Positions 1 to 8,418 of a stretch of 64,000 bases of DNA are shown here, in pieces. The notes under the pieces were generated by a model. The model ran no database searches. It had not been told where the DNA came from and was given only the letters and a program-made list of their open reading frames with translations. The position numbers and the translations under genes are program-made. The stretch's first letter is position 1. Each line of letters begins with the position of its first letter. This DNA is from Citrobacter telavivensis. GTDB lineage: Bacteria > Pseudomonadota > Gammaproteobacteria > Enterobacterales > Enterobacteriaceae. The stretch spans positions 2,356,001-2,420,000 of the forward strand of contig CP045205.1 of the NCBI GenBank assembly GCA_009363175.1, written 5' to 3'.

Positions 1-191
1 TCACCGGAGCGGGAGATGCCATGATGGCGGGACTTGCCTCCTGCTGGGTTGAAGGCATGCCTTTCATTGATTCTATCCGATTTGCACAGGGTTGTTCTTC
101 GATGGCGCTGGCCAGTGAATATACCAACAACCCTGAATTATCTGTTGCGAACGTTAAAACCCTTGTGGAGAACACAGAATGTCTGAATTAA
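1..191 (+). CDS. psuK: Pseudouridine kinase, C-terminal end (partial)
   Basis: The reading frame is already open at the left edge (first whole codon at base 3) and ends with TAA at 189-191. It begins with TGAGDAMMAG, the PfkB/ribokinase GAGD motif that holds the catalytic aspartate, so only the last 62 codons are present. The stop lies 13 bases inside psuG, whose ATG is at 179, so the two are translationally coupled. The identity rests mainly on the neighbour: PsuK phosphorylates pseudouridine to the 5'-phosphate that PsuG then cleaves. The PfkB family is clear from the sequence; the substrate is inferred from synteny. Confidence 0.9.
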   Translation, partial: TGAGDAMMAGLASCWVEGMPFIDSIRFAQGCSSMALASEYTNNPELSVANVKTLVENTECLN

Positions 192-1114
192 CGCTTTCCT
201 CTGAATTACTGCATATTTCGCCAGAAGTCCAGGACGCTATTAACAGTAATAAACCGATTGTTGCGCTTGAGTCGACGATTATTTCTCACGGTATGCCTTT
301 TCCACAAAATGCGCAGACGGCAATTGAAGTTGAAGAAACAATCCGTAAACACGGAGCCGTGCCGGCAACGATTGCCATTATTGGCGGGGTAATGAAAGTT
401 GGGTTGAGTAAAGAAGAAATTGAATTATTAGGTCGCGAAGGACATAGCGTCACTAAAGTCAGTCGTCGTGATTTACCGTTTGTGGTGGCTGCCGGAAAAA
501 ATGGCGCGACCACTGTCGCCTCGACCATGATTATTGCCGCGCTTGCCGGTATTCACGTTTTTGCCACCGGCGGCATTGGCGGTGTTCACCGCGGTGCTGA
601 ACATACATTTGATATTTCCGCCGATCTTCAGGAACTGGCCCATACCAATGTGACCGTGGTTTGTGCCGGTGCGAAATCTATTCTCGATTTAGGTTTAACC
701 ACGGAATATTTAGAAACGTTCGGCGTGCCATTAATTGGCTATCAGACCACCGCGTTACCGGCATTTTTCTGCCGTACCAGTCCGTTTGAAGTCAGCATTC
801 GTCTCGACAGCGCGAAGGAAATTGCCCGGGCGATGGCGGTGAAATGGCAAACCGGCCTGAACGGCGGTCTGGTGGTTGCCAATCCAATCCCGGAAACCTA
901 TGCCATGGCGGAAGAGAAAATCAACGCGGCGATTGACCAGGCCGTCCGGGAAGCGGAAGAGCAGGGCGTTGTCGGCAAGGAAAGTACGCCGTTCCTGCTG
1001 GCGCGCGTCGCTGAATTAACCGGGGGCGACAGCCTGAAGTCCAACATTCAACTGGTGTTTAACAACGCCGTACTGGCCTGCGAGATCGCGAAGGAATATC
1101 AACGCCTCGCCTGA
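179..1114 (+). CDS. psuG: Pseudouridine-5'-phosphate glycosidase
   Basis: The 311-aa protein is full length for the PsuG/IndA family. It reversibly splits the C-glycosidic bond of pseudouridine 5'-phosphate into uracil and ribose 5-phosphate. The N-terminal PIVALESTIISHGMPFPQN segment carries the conserved catalytic glutamate (E31), and glycine-rich stretches such as FATGGIGGVHRGAEHT are typical of the Mn-binding active site. The start ATG overlaps the psuK stop region, and psuT follows 85 bases later, giving a psuK-psuG-psuT catabolic and uptake operon. No sign of damage. Confidence 0.95.
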   Translation: MSELTLSSELLHISPEVQDAINSNKPIVALESTIISHGMPFPQNAQTAIEVEETIRKHGAVPATIAIIGGVMKVGLSKEEIELLGREGHSVTKVSRRDLPFVVAAGKNGATTVASTMIIAALAGIHVFATGGIGGVHRGAEHTFDISADLQELAHTNVTVVCAGAKSILDLGLTTEYLETFGVPLIGYQTTALPAFFCRTSPFEVSIRLDSAKEIARAMAVKWQTGLNGGLVVANPIPETYAMAEEKINAAIDQAVREAEEQGVVGKESTPFLLARVAELTGGDSLKSNIQLVFNNAVLACEIAKEYQRLA

Positions 1115-1199
1115 TCATAACGAACGGGCAGCTCGCGGTCGCCCGAAACCACCAAAACCTGGCTTCGCGCCGGGTTTCCTGGCATGAAGGGAAATCATT

Positions 1200-2450
1200 A
1201 TGGATATAATGAGAAGTGTTGTGGGTATGGCGGTATTGCTGGTGATCGCATACTTACTGTCGGTGAATAAAAAGCACATCAGCTTACGTACCGTAGGCGC
1301 TGCGCTGGTACTGCAAATCGCGATTGGCGGGATCATGCTCTACTTCCCGCCGGGCAAATGGCTGGTTGAGCAGGCTGCGTTGGGCGTGCATAAGGTCATG
1401 TCTTACAGTGACGCGGGCAGCGCCTTTATCTTTGGCTCCCTGGTAGGGCCAAAAATGGATGTGCTGTTTGATGGCGCCGGGTTTATTTTTGCCTTCCGCG
1501 TGCTCCCCGCCATTATTTTTGTGACAGCGCTTATCAGCCTACTGTACTACATCGGCGTGATGGGGCTGCTGATTCGCATTCTGGGCGGGATTTTCCAGAA
1601 AGCCCTGAATATCAGTAAGATTGAATCATTTGTTGCGGTCACGACGATTTTCCTCGGGCAGAATGAGATCCCGGCGATCGTGAAGCCGTTTATTGACCGC
1701 CTGAATCGCAACGAACTGTTCACTGCTATCTGTAGCGGGATGGCCTCGATTGCGGGTTCGATGATGATTGGCTATGCCGGTATGGGCGTGCCGATTGATT
1801 ATCTGCTGGCAGCCTCGCTGATGGCGATTCCGGGCGGGATCCTGTTTGCCCGTATTCTGAGTCCGGCAACGGAAGCGTCAAAAGTCACCTTCGAAAACCT
1901 CTCTTTCACCGAGACGCCACCAAAAAGCATTATCGAAGCTGCGGCAAGCGGGGCGATGACCGGGCTGAAGATTGCCGCCGGCGTGGCGACGGTGGTCATG
2001 GCGTTTGTCGCAATTATCGCGCTGATTAACGGCATTATCGGCGGAATTGGCGGCTGGTTCGGTTATGGTCATGCGACGCTTGAAGGGATCTTTGGCTGGG
2101 TGTTAGCTCCGCTTGCGTGGATTATGGGCGTTGACTGGAGTGATGCCACCCTGGCGGGTAGCCTGATTGGGCAGAAGCTGGCTATCAACGAATTTGTCGC
2201 TTACCTCAATCTCTCGCCTTACCTGCAGGATGGCGGCACCCTGGATGTGAAAACTATCGCCATCATCTCTTTTGCGCTGTGCGGGTTTGCCAACTTTGGT
2301 TCCATTGGCGTGGTGGTTGGGGCGTTCTCTGCCATCTCGCCTCAGCGTGCGCCGGAAATCGCCCAGTTGGGTATGCGTGCGCTGGCGGCAGCTACGCTCT
2401 CTAACCTGATGAGTGCGACTATTGCCGGGTTCTTTATTGGACTGGCATAG
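1200..2450 (+). CDS. psuT: Pseudouridine/nucleoside transporter, CNT (NupC) family
   Basis: A 416-aa polytopic inner-membrane protein with about ten hydrophobic segments. It carries the concentrative nucleoside transporter signatures GSLVGPKMDVLFDGAGFIFAFRVLP, FLGQNEIPAIVKPF and the C-terminal FALCGFANFGSIGV. CNT proteins import nucleosides with protons or sodium. Position directly after psuG suggests it brings in pseudouridine; that substrate is inferred from context. Length matches NupC and E. coli YeiM. It is followed by a strong inverted repeat before the convergent yeiI. Confidence 0.9.
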   Translation: MDIMRSVVGMAVLLVIAYLLSVNKKHISLRTVGAALVLQIAIGGIMLYFPPGKWLVEQAALGVHKVMSYSDAGSAFIFGSLVGPKMDVLFDGAGFIFAFRVLPAIIFVTALISLLYYIGVMGLLIRILGGIFQKALNISKIESFVAVTTIFLGQNEIPAIVKPFIDRLNRNELFTAICSGMASIAGSMMIGYAGMGVPIDYLLAASLMAIPGGILFARILSPATEASKVTFENLSFTETPPKSIIEAAASGAMTGLKIAAGVATVVMAFVAIIALINGIIGGIGGWFGYGHATLEGIFGWVLAPLAWIMGVDWSDATLAGSLIGQKLAINEFVAYLNLSPYLQDGGTLDVKTIAIISFALCGFANFGSIGVVVGAFSAISPQRAPEIAQLGMRALAAATLSNLMSATIAGFFIGLA

Positions 2451-2485
2451 CGGGTAGCGGGAGTTTGCCGAACGACGGCTGATGC

Positions 2486-2523
2486 CTTATCCGGCCTGGA
2501 GAAACGCTCCCAGGCCGGATAAG
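2486..2523. repeat. REP-type perfect inverted repeat between convergent psuT and yeiI
   Basis: CTTATCCGGCCTGG (2486-2499) is repeated as its exact reverse complement at 2510-2523, separated by an 11-base loop. The GCCGGATAAG half is the usual enterobacterial REP/BIME core. It lies in the 79-base gap between the convergent psuT and yeiI stop codons, where it probably protects transcript 3' ends or helps terminate both. There is no long U tract, so a pure Rho-independent terminator is less likely. Confidence 0.75.
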
Positions 2524-2529
2524 TTGTTT

Positions 2530-3621
2530 TTACTGGTTTGTTTTTAACAGATATAGCGCGTTATCAGCGGAAAGGGTGGGGTTGTTGATACTGACGCTGG
2601 CGCGTGACAGGGCCGCACAGGCCATCGCAAAATTCGCGCTTTCGCGAAAATCGCTCCCTTCCAGGAAGCAGTAGATAAGCCCGGCCATAAAACCGTCGTC
2701 AGCGCCGAAGCTGTCGACCACCGTATGCGCAGGCGGCGTGAGTAAGAATTGCTCACCGTCTTTCTCGCTACAGAAGACCGACTCATCTTCCAGACAGACA
2801 AAAATCTGCTTAATGCCCTGTTGGTGCAGAGCATTCACCGCACTGAGCCGATCGGCGTCGCTGTTGATGGGATGACCCCATAAGATTTCCAGCTCTTTTT
2901 GCGTCGGTTTCAGCGTATGGATGCGCGTAAACCAGGTTTTCACCTTTGTCGCCTTGAACTCGGAAACGGTATCAATAAACACTGGAATATCATCAGCCAC
3001 CGTAAAGACCCATTCGATGGCTTCCGGCGTCAGGTTACAGTCCGCCAGCACCACGCCAGCGTGGCGGATTAAATCCCGCGAGCTGTTTAGTAACTGCGGC
3101 GTTAGCTGCTGCAGGATGTGGGTATCGTTAATCGCCAACACCGTCTCTTCCTGCTGGTTGGCGATAGAGAGATAGGTGGAGGTGTTATGCCCGTGCAGGC
3201 GAATGCAGCTGGAGATATTGACGCCCGCCTGACGCGTTTGTTCCAGCAGCGTCTCGCCATAAAAATCACTGCCGACAGCGGAAATCAGATGCACATCACG
3301 ACCCAGCAGTGCGAGGTTATGGGCGATATTGCGCCCAACGCCGCCTGCGGAACAGTGGATACTGCCCGGATTGGACGCGGCCTGCGGGTAGTGGATATCC
3401 GCCATACCGCGGATATCCATGTTGATTGCTCCCACCACCACGCAATAGGCCTGCTCGGTGAGGATGTAACCTTTCCCTTTTATCGCCCCTTTACGCATCA
3501 GGTCCATGATGTGCGCGGCAACGCGAGAACGGCTGATCTGCAAAATGTCGGCGATTTCGTTTTGCTGAATCAGCGGGTTGCGGCGCAGAATTTTGAGTAT
3601 CTGTTTTTCCCTGTCGTTCAT
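2530..3621 (-). CDS. yeiI: Putative sugar/nucleoside kinase with N-terminal helix-turn-helix (YeiI)
   Basis: A 363-aa protein. Residues 1-55 form a winged HTH (MNDREKQILKILRRNP, then IADILQISRSRVAAHI), followed by a PfkB/ribokinase domain to the end. The anion-hole motif reads DSFGADDGFMAG, so the usual GAGD is GADD, with the catalytic aspartate kept. The PfkB N-terminal signature GGVGRNIAHNLALLG is present. The substrate is unknown in this family; the HTH suggests that it may also sense its substrate and regulate. It starts 2 bases after the nfo stop, so the two are co-transcribed. Confidence 0.88.
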   Translation of the reverse strand: MNDREKQILKILRRNPLIQQNEIADILQISRSRVAAHIMDLMRKGAIKGKGYILTEQAYCVVVGAINMDIRGMADIHYPQAASNPGSIHCSAGGVGRNIAHNLALLGRDVHLISAVGSDFYGETLLEQTRQAGVNISSCIRLHGHNTSTYLSIANQQEETVLAINDTHILQQLTPQLLNSSRDLIRHAGVVLADCNLTPEAIEWVFTVADDIPVFIDTVSEFKATKVKTWFTRIHTLKPTQKELEILWGHPINSDADRLSAVNALHQQGIKQIFVCLEDESVFCSEKDGEQFLLTPPAHTVVDSFGADDGFMAGLIYCFLEGSDFRESANFAMACAALSRASVSINNPTLSADNALYLLKTNQ

Positions 3622-3623
3622 GA

Positions 3624-4481
3624 TTACGCAACCGCCGTTTCAGTCTGTTGCGCTTTCAGCCAGGCAATCTCTTCTCCCCAGATGTCGGGATTGATGGTTT
3701 CCAGCACCAGCGGGATGCCGTCAAAACGGGCGTCCTGCATGATCCAGCGGAACGCGTCGTGACCAATGTTGCCTTCACCCAGGCTGTGATGGCGGTCGAC
3801 CCGGCTGCCAAAGGTACTCTTGGCATCGTTCAGGTGCATACCGCGCAGATACTGAAAGCCGACGATGCGCTCAAATTCGGCAAAAGTTTTTTCACATTCA
3901 GCAGCGGAGCGTAAGTCATAGCCTGCGGCGAAGGCATGGCAGGTGTCGATGCAAACGCCGACGCGCGATTTGTCTTCCACGCCGTCGATGATGGCGGCGA
4001 GGTGTTCAAATTTGAATCCGAGATTGCTGCCCTGACCGGCGGTATTTTCAATCACAGCAGTCACGCCTTCGGTCTGGGCGAGGGCGATGTTGATTGACTC
4101 GGCAATCTTCGCCAGACACGCGTCTTCCGATATTTGCATCAGGTGGCTGCCCGGGTGAAAGTTAAGCAGGGATAAGCCGAGCTGCTCGCAGCGCTGCATT
4201 TCATCGAGAAAAGCTTCGCGGGATTTTTCCAGCGCGTCGCTGACCGGGTGGCCCAGGTTGATCAGATAGCTGTCGTGCGGCAGGATCTGAGCGGATGTGA
4301 AGTGATATTTCTCACAGGCGGCTTTAAAGTCATCGATGATTTGCGCGGTGAGAGGGGCGGCGCGCCATTGACGCTGATTTTTGGTAAAGAGCGCAAACGC
4401 GGTTGCCTCGATTTCAGCGGCGCGAATGGCGGCATTTGCCAGCCCGCCCGCTGCGCTGACGTGTGCTCCGATGTATTTCAT
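3624..4481 (-). CDS. nfo: Endonuclease IV (AP endonuclease)
   Basis: The 285-aa product matches the length of E. coli Nfo. It is a TIM-barrel enzyme with three zinc ions that cuts 5' to abasic sites and removes 3' blocking groups in base-excision repair. Family signatures visible are GAHVSAAGGLANA at the N terminus, NFHPGSHL, VCIDTCHAFAAGYD and HLNDAKSTFGSRVDRHHSLGEGNIG, which include the metal-binding His, Asp and Glu residues. The start ATG has AGGAG a few bases upstream. A soxRS-type control is known in E. coli, but no soxbox was verified here. Confidence 0.97.
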   Translation of the reverse strand: MKYIGAHVSAAGGLANAAIRAAEIEATAFALFTKNQRQWRAAPLTAQIIDDFKAACEKYHFTSAQILPHDSYLINLGHPVSDALEKSREAFLDEMQRCEQLGLSLLNFHPGSHLMQISEDACLAKIAESINIALAQTEGVTAVIENTAGQGSNLGFKFEHLAAIIDGVEDKSRVGVCIDTCHAFAAGYDLRSAAECEKTFAEFERIVGFQYLRGMHLNDAKSTFGSRVDRHHSLGEGNIGHDAFRWIMQDARFDGIPLVLETINPDIWGEEIAWLKAQQTETAVA

Positions 4482-4538
4482 TAAAACTCCTGTTAACCCT
4501 ATACGCTTTATCCTTACAGGCTGCCTTTGCGTTGGTGG

Positions 4539-4590
4539 CGTTCACTCACCCCGGTCACGTATTTATGTACGCTCCCGGGGATGAATTCAC
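4539..4590. repeat. Imperfect GC-rich palindromic intergenic repeat between nfo and yeiH
   Basis: In the 207-base gap between the nfo start and the yeiH stop, CACCCCGGTCACGTA is followed after a short loop by TACGCTCCCGGGGAT, an imperfect inverted repeat flanked by TTCACT and ATTCAC. It resembles the short GC-rich intergenic palindromes (Box C-like) scattered through enterobacterial chromosomes. That assignment is from memory and uncertain. It is not followed by a U tract. Confidence 0.45.
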
Positions 4591-4688
4591 TTGCCATCTT
4601 GATGCAACGTGAGTGGTTTTGCGTATAAACAAACAATCAACAAACAATTCCCAATCATAGCGGGTTAACAGGGTCAGGATGTAGCGAA

Positions 4689-5738
4689 TTATGCAATAAC
4701 GTGCTGGACCAGGACGTTAATCACGCCACCGCCGACAATCAGCCAGATGAACAGCACCAGCGCCATTAACAGCGGTTTCGCCCCGGCTTTTTTCAGCGCG
4801 CTCACGTGAGTTGTCAGCCCCAGTGCCGCCATTGCCATGGCCAGCAGTACCGTATCCAGGGTGACCAGCATGTTCACTACCGCCTGTGGTAACAGGTGGA
4901 ACGAGTTGAAAATGGCAACCACGATGAACAGAATTGCAAACCACGGAATGGTGATCTTGCTTTTTTCCCCACCGCTGGCCGGTGACAGTTGCTTAACACG
5001 TGCGGCCATAAAGATGAGGAACGGAGCCAGCATCATGACGCGCAGCATTTTGGCAATCACCGCCGCGTTTTCCGCATCCGGGTTGATCGCGTGTCCTGCT
5101 GCCACAACCTGTGCCACTTCATGCATGGTGGAGCCAATAAAAATACCGTACGTTTCCGGGCTAAACCACTGAGCCAGCAGCGGGTACATCGCCGGGTAGA
5201 GGAAAATCGCCATCGTCCCGAAGATCACCACCGTCGCGACGGCGACCGTGACTTTGCTGGCCTCGGCTTTCACTACCGGCTCTGTCGCCAGCACCGCCGC
5301 CGCACCGCAAATACTGCTACCTGCGCCGATCAACCAGCTGGTCTGGCGATCCAGCCCAAAGACTTTTTGACCCAGAAAGCAGGCCAGCATAAAGGTGCTG
5401 GACAGCGTCAGAATGTCGATCAGAATGCCGCTGACACCCACGTCAGCAATCTGCGCGAAGGTGAGGCGAAAGCCGTAGAGGATAATCCCCAGGCGTAATA
5501 AATGTTGCTTGGCAAACAGGACGCCGCCGTCACAGCTTTTCCAGATCTGCGGATAGACGGTATTACCGATCACCATCCCCAACAAAATTGCTAAGGTGAG
5601 GGCACTGAACCCGGCCCCTGCCACGGCGGGAATGGATCCGCCCCATAAGGCAACCCCGGTAATTACTGCACTCAGGGCAAGCCCCGGAATAAAATGCCAC
5701 ATTGTTCGACGATGAGTCGTTAAGGTGAGTTCTGTCAT
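4689..5738 (-). CDS. yeiH: UPF0324 inner-membrane protein YeiH
   Basis: The start was placed at the ATG at 5738, giving 349 aa, the E. coli length. It is preceded by GAGGAGAAGG; an upstream extension of the frame to 5858 would overlap yeiE and is rejected. The protein is almost entirely hydrophobic with about ten membrane segments and the family motifs GMVIGNTVYP and GAGSSICGAAAVLATEPVVKA. It is divergent from the LysR regulator yeiE, whose product controls yeiH in related enterobacteria; a link to sulfite has been reported for YeiE. The transport substrate cannot be read from the sequence. Confidence 0.93.
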   Translation of the reverse strand: MTELTLTTHRRTMWHFIPGLALSAVITGVALWGGSIPAVAGAGFSALTLAILLGMVIGNTVYPQIWKSCDGGVLFAKQHLLRLGIILYGFRLTFAQIADVGVSGILIDILTLSSTFMLACFLGQKVFGLDRQTSWLIGAGSSICGAAAVLATEPVVKAEASKVTVAVATVVIFGTMAIFLYPAMYPLLAQWFSPETYGIFIGSTMHEVAQVVAAGHAINPDAENAAVIAKMLRVMMLAPFLIFMAARVKQLSPASGGEKSKITIPWFAILFIVVAIFNSFHLLPQAVVNMLVTLDTVLLAMAMAALGLTTHVSALKKAGAKPLLMALVLFIWLIVGGGVINVLVQHVIA

Positions 5739-5837
5739 TGCCTTCTCCTCTTTTATGGGCAAAAGGTTACGGCGAACTGGCTTAAAAATAAAATTGATTA
5801 TATATTTATAATTAATCTTTATAAGTGGTAAGCAACC

Positions 5838-6701
5838 ATGCACATCACCCTGCGGCAACTCGAAGTATTCACTGAAGTTTTGAAAAGCGGCTCAACGACG
5901 CAGGCGTCGGTGATGCTGTCGCTGTCGCAGTCGGCGGTTAGTGCGGCGCTGACCGATCTGGAAGGCCAGCTGGGTGTTCAGCTTTTTGATCGTGTAGGTA
6001 AACGGCTGGTGGTGAATGAACATGGACGCTTGCTTTATCCGCGGGCGCAGGCGTTGCTGGAGCAGGCGGTGGAAATTGAGCAACTGTTCCGCGAAGACAA
6101 CGGTGCTATCCGTGTGTACGCCAGTAGCACTATCGGTAACTATATTCTTCCGGGGGTGATCGCCCGTTATCGTCGTGATTTCCCCACTCTTCCCCTGGAA
6201 CTCAGCGTCGGTAACAGTCAGGACGTGATGACGGCGGTGCTTGATTTTCGGGTCGACATTGGGCTTATCGAAGGGCCGTGCCACAATACGGAAATCATCT
6301 CGGAGCCGTGGCTGGAAGATGAACTGGTGGTGTTTGCTGCGCCGTCTTCGCCGCTGGCACAGGGGCCGGTGACGCTTGAACAACTCGCCGCTGCCCCCTG
6401 GATCCTGCGCGAGCACGGTTCTGGAACGCGGGAAATTGTGGATTATCTGCTGCTGTCGCACTTACCCAAATTTGAAATGGCGATGGAACTGGGAAACTCC
6501 GAAGCCATCAAGCACGCCGTGCGTCATGGGCTGGGAATTAGCTGTCTGTCACGGCGGGTAATTGATGAGCAACTCCAGGCGGGAACGCTCAGCGAAGTCG
6601 CGGTGCCGCTTCCGCGTCTGGTGCGTACGCTTTGGCGGATCCATCATCGCCAGAAACACCTCTCCAATGCGCTCCAGCGCTTCCTGAGCTATTGCGAATA
6701 A
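5838..6701 (+). CDS. yeiE: LysR-type transcriptional regulator YeiE
   Basis: A 287-aa LTTR with an N-terminal winged HTH (ITLRQLEVFTEVLKSGSTTQASVMLSLSQSAVSAALTDLE) and a C-terminal periplasmic-binding-like effector domain from about residue 90. It is divergent from yeiH with a 99-base gap, the usual arrangement for a regulator and its target, so YeiE probably binds this gap. It is slightly shorter than the E. coli protein (293 aa, from memory). The start context is consistent with the family's N terminus. Confidence 0.93.
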   Translation: MHITLRQLEVFTEVLKSGSTTQASVMLSLSQSAVSAALTDLEGQLGVQLFDRVGKRLVVNEHGRLLYPRAQALLEQAVEIEQLFREDNGAIRVYASSTIGNYILPGVIARYRRDFPTLPLELSVGNSQDVMTAVLDFRVDIGLIEGPCHNTEIISEPWLEDELVVFAAPSSPLAQGPVTLEQLAAAPWILREHGSGTREIVDYLLLSHLPKFEMAMELGNSEAIKHAVRHGLGISCLSRRVIDEQLQAGTLSEVAVPLPRLVRTLWRIHHRQKHLSNALQRFLSYCE

Positions 6702-6883
6702 CGCCTGGGGACCGATGCCTCACCGGTGATGAGTCCTGAAGGCTATAGGTCCACTATTCTCTGCTATTACTTATAATCCGCGGCCGGTCATGAAGGTCTC
6801 TTATAACAGCGCATTTGTGCCAGATAGAGAGCGTTTCGTCTGTTACAATCGCGCCTCATTTTTTGGATGGATAGCATTTTCAC

Positions 6884-8353
6884 ATGGTTTCCGAAACTAA
6901 AACCACAGAAGCGCCCGCGTTACGTCGCGAACTGAAGGCGCGTCACCTGACGATGATCGCCATCGGCGGCTCCATCGGTACCGGCCTTTTTGTTGCGTCT
7001 GGTGCCACCATTTCCGCAGCGGGTCCTGGCGGTGCGCTGTTTTCCTATATTCTGATTGGCCTGATGGTGTACTTCCTGATGACCAGTCTTGGCGAGCTGG
7101 CGGCGTATATGCCGGTGTCCGGTTCGTTTGCGACCTACGGTCAGAACTACGTTGAAGAAGGCTTTGGCTTCGCGCTGGGCTGGAACTACTGGTACAACTG
7201 GGCGGTAACCATCGCCGTTGACCTCGTGGCGGCACAGCTGGTGATGAGCTGGTGGTTCCCCGATACCCCAGGCTGGATCTGGAGTGCGCTGTTCCTTGGT
7301 GTGATCTTCCTGCTGAACTACATCTCGGTCAGAGGCTTTGGTGAAGCGGAATACTGGTTCTCACTGATCAAAGTGGCAACCGTGATTATCTTCATCATCG
7401 TGGGCGTGATGATGATAGTCGGCATCTTCAAAGGCACTCAGCCGGTGGGCTGGAGCAACTGGACGACGGGCGATGCGCCGTTTGCCGGTGGTTTTGCGGC
7501 AATGATTGGCGTGGCGATGATTGTCGGCTTCTCTTTCCAGGGGACGGAGTTGATTGGTATTGCTGCCGGTGAATCTGAAGACCCTGAGAAGAACATCCCG
7601 CGCGCGGTGCGTCAGGTGTTCTGGCGAATCCTGCTGTTCTATGTCTTCGCTATTCTGATCATCAGCCTGATCATCCCGTACACCGATCCGAGCCTGCTGC
7701 GTAACGATGTGAAAGACATCAGCGTCAGCCCGTTCACGCTGGTCTTCCAGCATGCCGGTCTGCTCTCTGCGGCGGCGGTGATGAACGCGGTTATCCTGAC
7801 GGCGGTGCTGTCGGCGGGTAACTCCGGGATGTACGCCTCAACCCGTATGCTCTACACCCTGGCCTGCGACGGCAAAGCCCCGCGTATTTTCGCGAAGCTG
7901 TCTCGCGGCGGCGTTCCACGTAATGCGCTGTATGCTACGACGGTGATTGCAGGTCTGTGCTTCCTGACCTCGATGTTCGGTAACCAGACGGTTTACCTGT
8001 GGCTGCTGAACACGTCCGGGATGACTGGCTTTATCGCCTGGCTGGGGATTGCCATCAGCCACTATCGTTTCCGTCGCGGTTATGTCATGCAGGGCCGCGA
8101 CCTGAAGGAGCTGCCGTACCGCTCAGGCTTCTTCCCGCTGGGGCCGATCTTCGCGTTTGTCCTGTGTCTTATCATCACGCTGGGCCAGAACTACGAAGCG
8201 TTCCTGAAAGACACCATCGACTGGGGCGGCGTAGCGGCAACCTATATCGGTATTCCGCTGTTCCTGATTATCTGGTTCGGCTATAAGCTGACCCGAGGGA
8301 CTCGCTTTGTTCGTTACAGTGAAATGCACTTCCCGGAACGTGTGAAGAAATAA
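6884..8353 (+). CDS. lysP: Lysine-specific permease
   Basis: A 489-aa amino-acid permease of the APC superfamily with 12 predicted membrane segments. The conserved first-helix motif IAIGGSIGTGLFVASGATISAAGPGG and the EVAAYMPVSGSF-like ELAAYMPVSGSFATYGQNYVEEG are present. LysP imports lysine with protons and in E. coli also acts as a co-sensor of CadC. Length is identical to E. coli LysP. It ends at a strong bidirectional terminator shared with convergent cirA. The 182-base upstream gap would hold its ArgP-dependent promoter, which was not resolved. Confidence 0.96.
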   Translation: MVSETKTTEAPALRRELKARHLTMIAIGGSIGTGLFVASGATISAAGPGGALFSYILIGLMVYFLMTSLGELAAYMPVSGSFATYGQNYVEEGFGFALGWNYWYNWAVTIAVDLVAAQLVMSWWFPDTPGWIWSALFLGVIFLLNYISVRGFGEAEYWFSLIKVATVIIFIIVGVMMIVGIFKGTQPVGWSNWTTGDAPFAGGFAAMIGVAMIVGFSFQGTELIGIAAGESEDPEKNIPRAVRQVFWRILLFYVFAILIISLIIPYTDPSLLRNDVKDISVSPFTLVFQHAGLLSAAAVMNAVILTAVLSAGNSGMYASTRMLYTLACDGKAPRIFAKLSRGGVPRNALYATTVIAGLCFLTSMFGNQTVYLWLLNTSGMTGFIAWLGIAISHYRFRRGYVMQGRDLKELPYRSGFFPLGPIFAFVLCLIITLGQNYEAFLKDTIDWGGVAATYIGIPLFLIIWFGYKLTRGTRFVRYSEMHFPERVKK

Positions 8354-8376
8354 CAGCAACCGCACAAGTGAAACGA

Positions 8377-8406
8377 TAAAAAACCCCGACCATGTCGGGG
8401 TTTTTT
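8377..8406. terminator. Bidirectional Rho-independent terminator, lysP/cirA
   Basis: A perfect 7-bp stem CCCCGAC/GTCGGGG (8384-8390 and 8394-8400) with a 3-base loop. It is flanked by A6 on the left and T6 on the right, so it can terminate transcripts from both lysP (+) and cirA (-), which converge here. Confidence 0.93.
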
Positions 8407-8418
8407 GTTGGGGGAGAC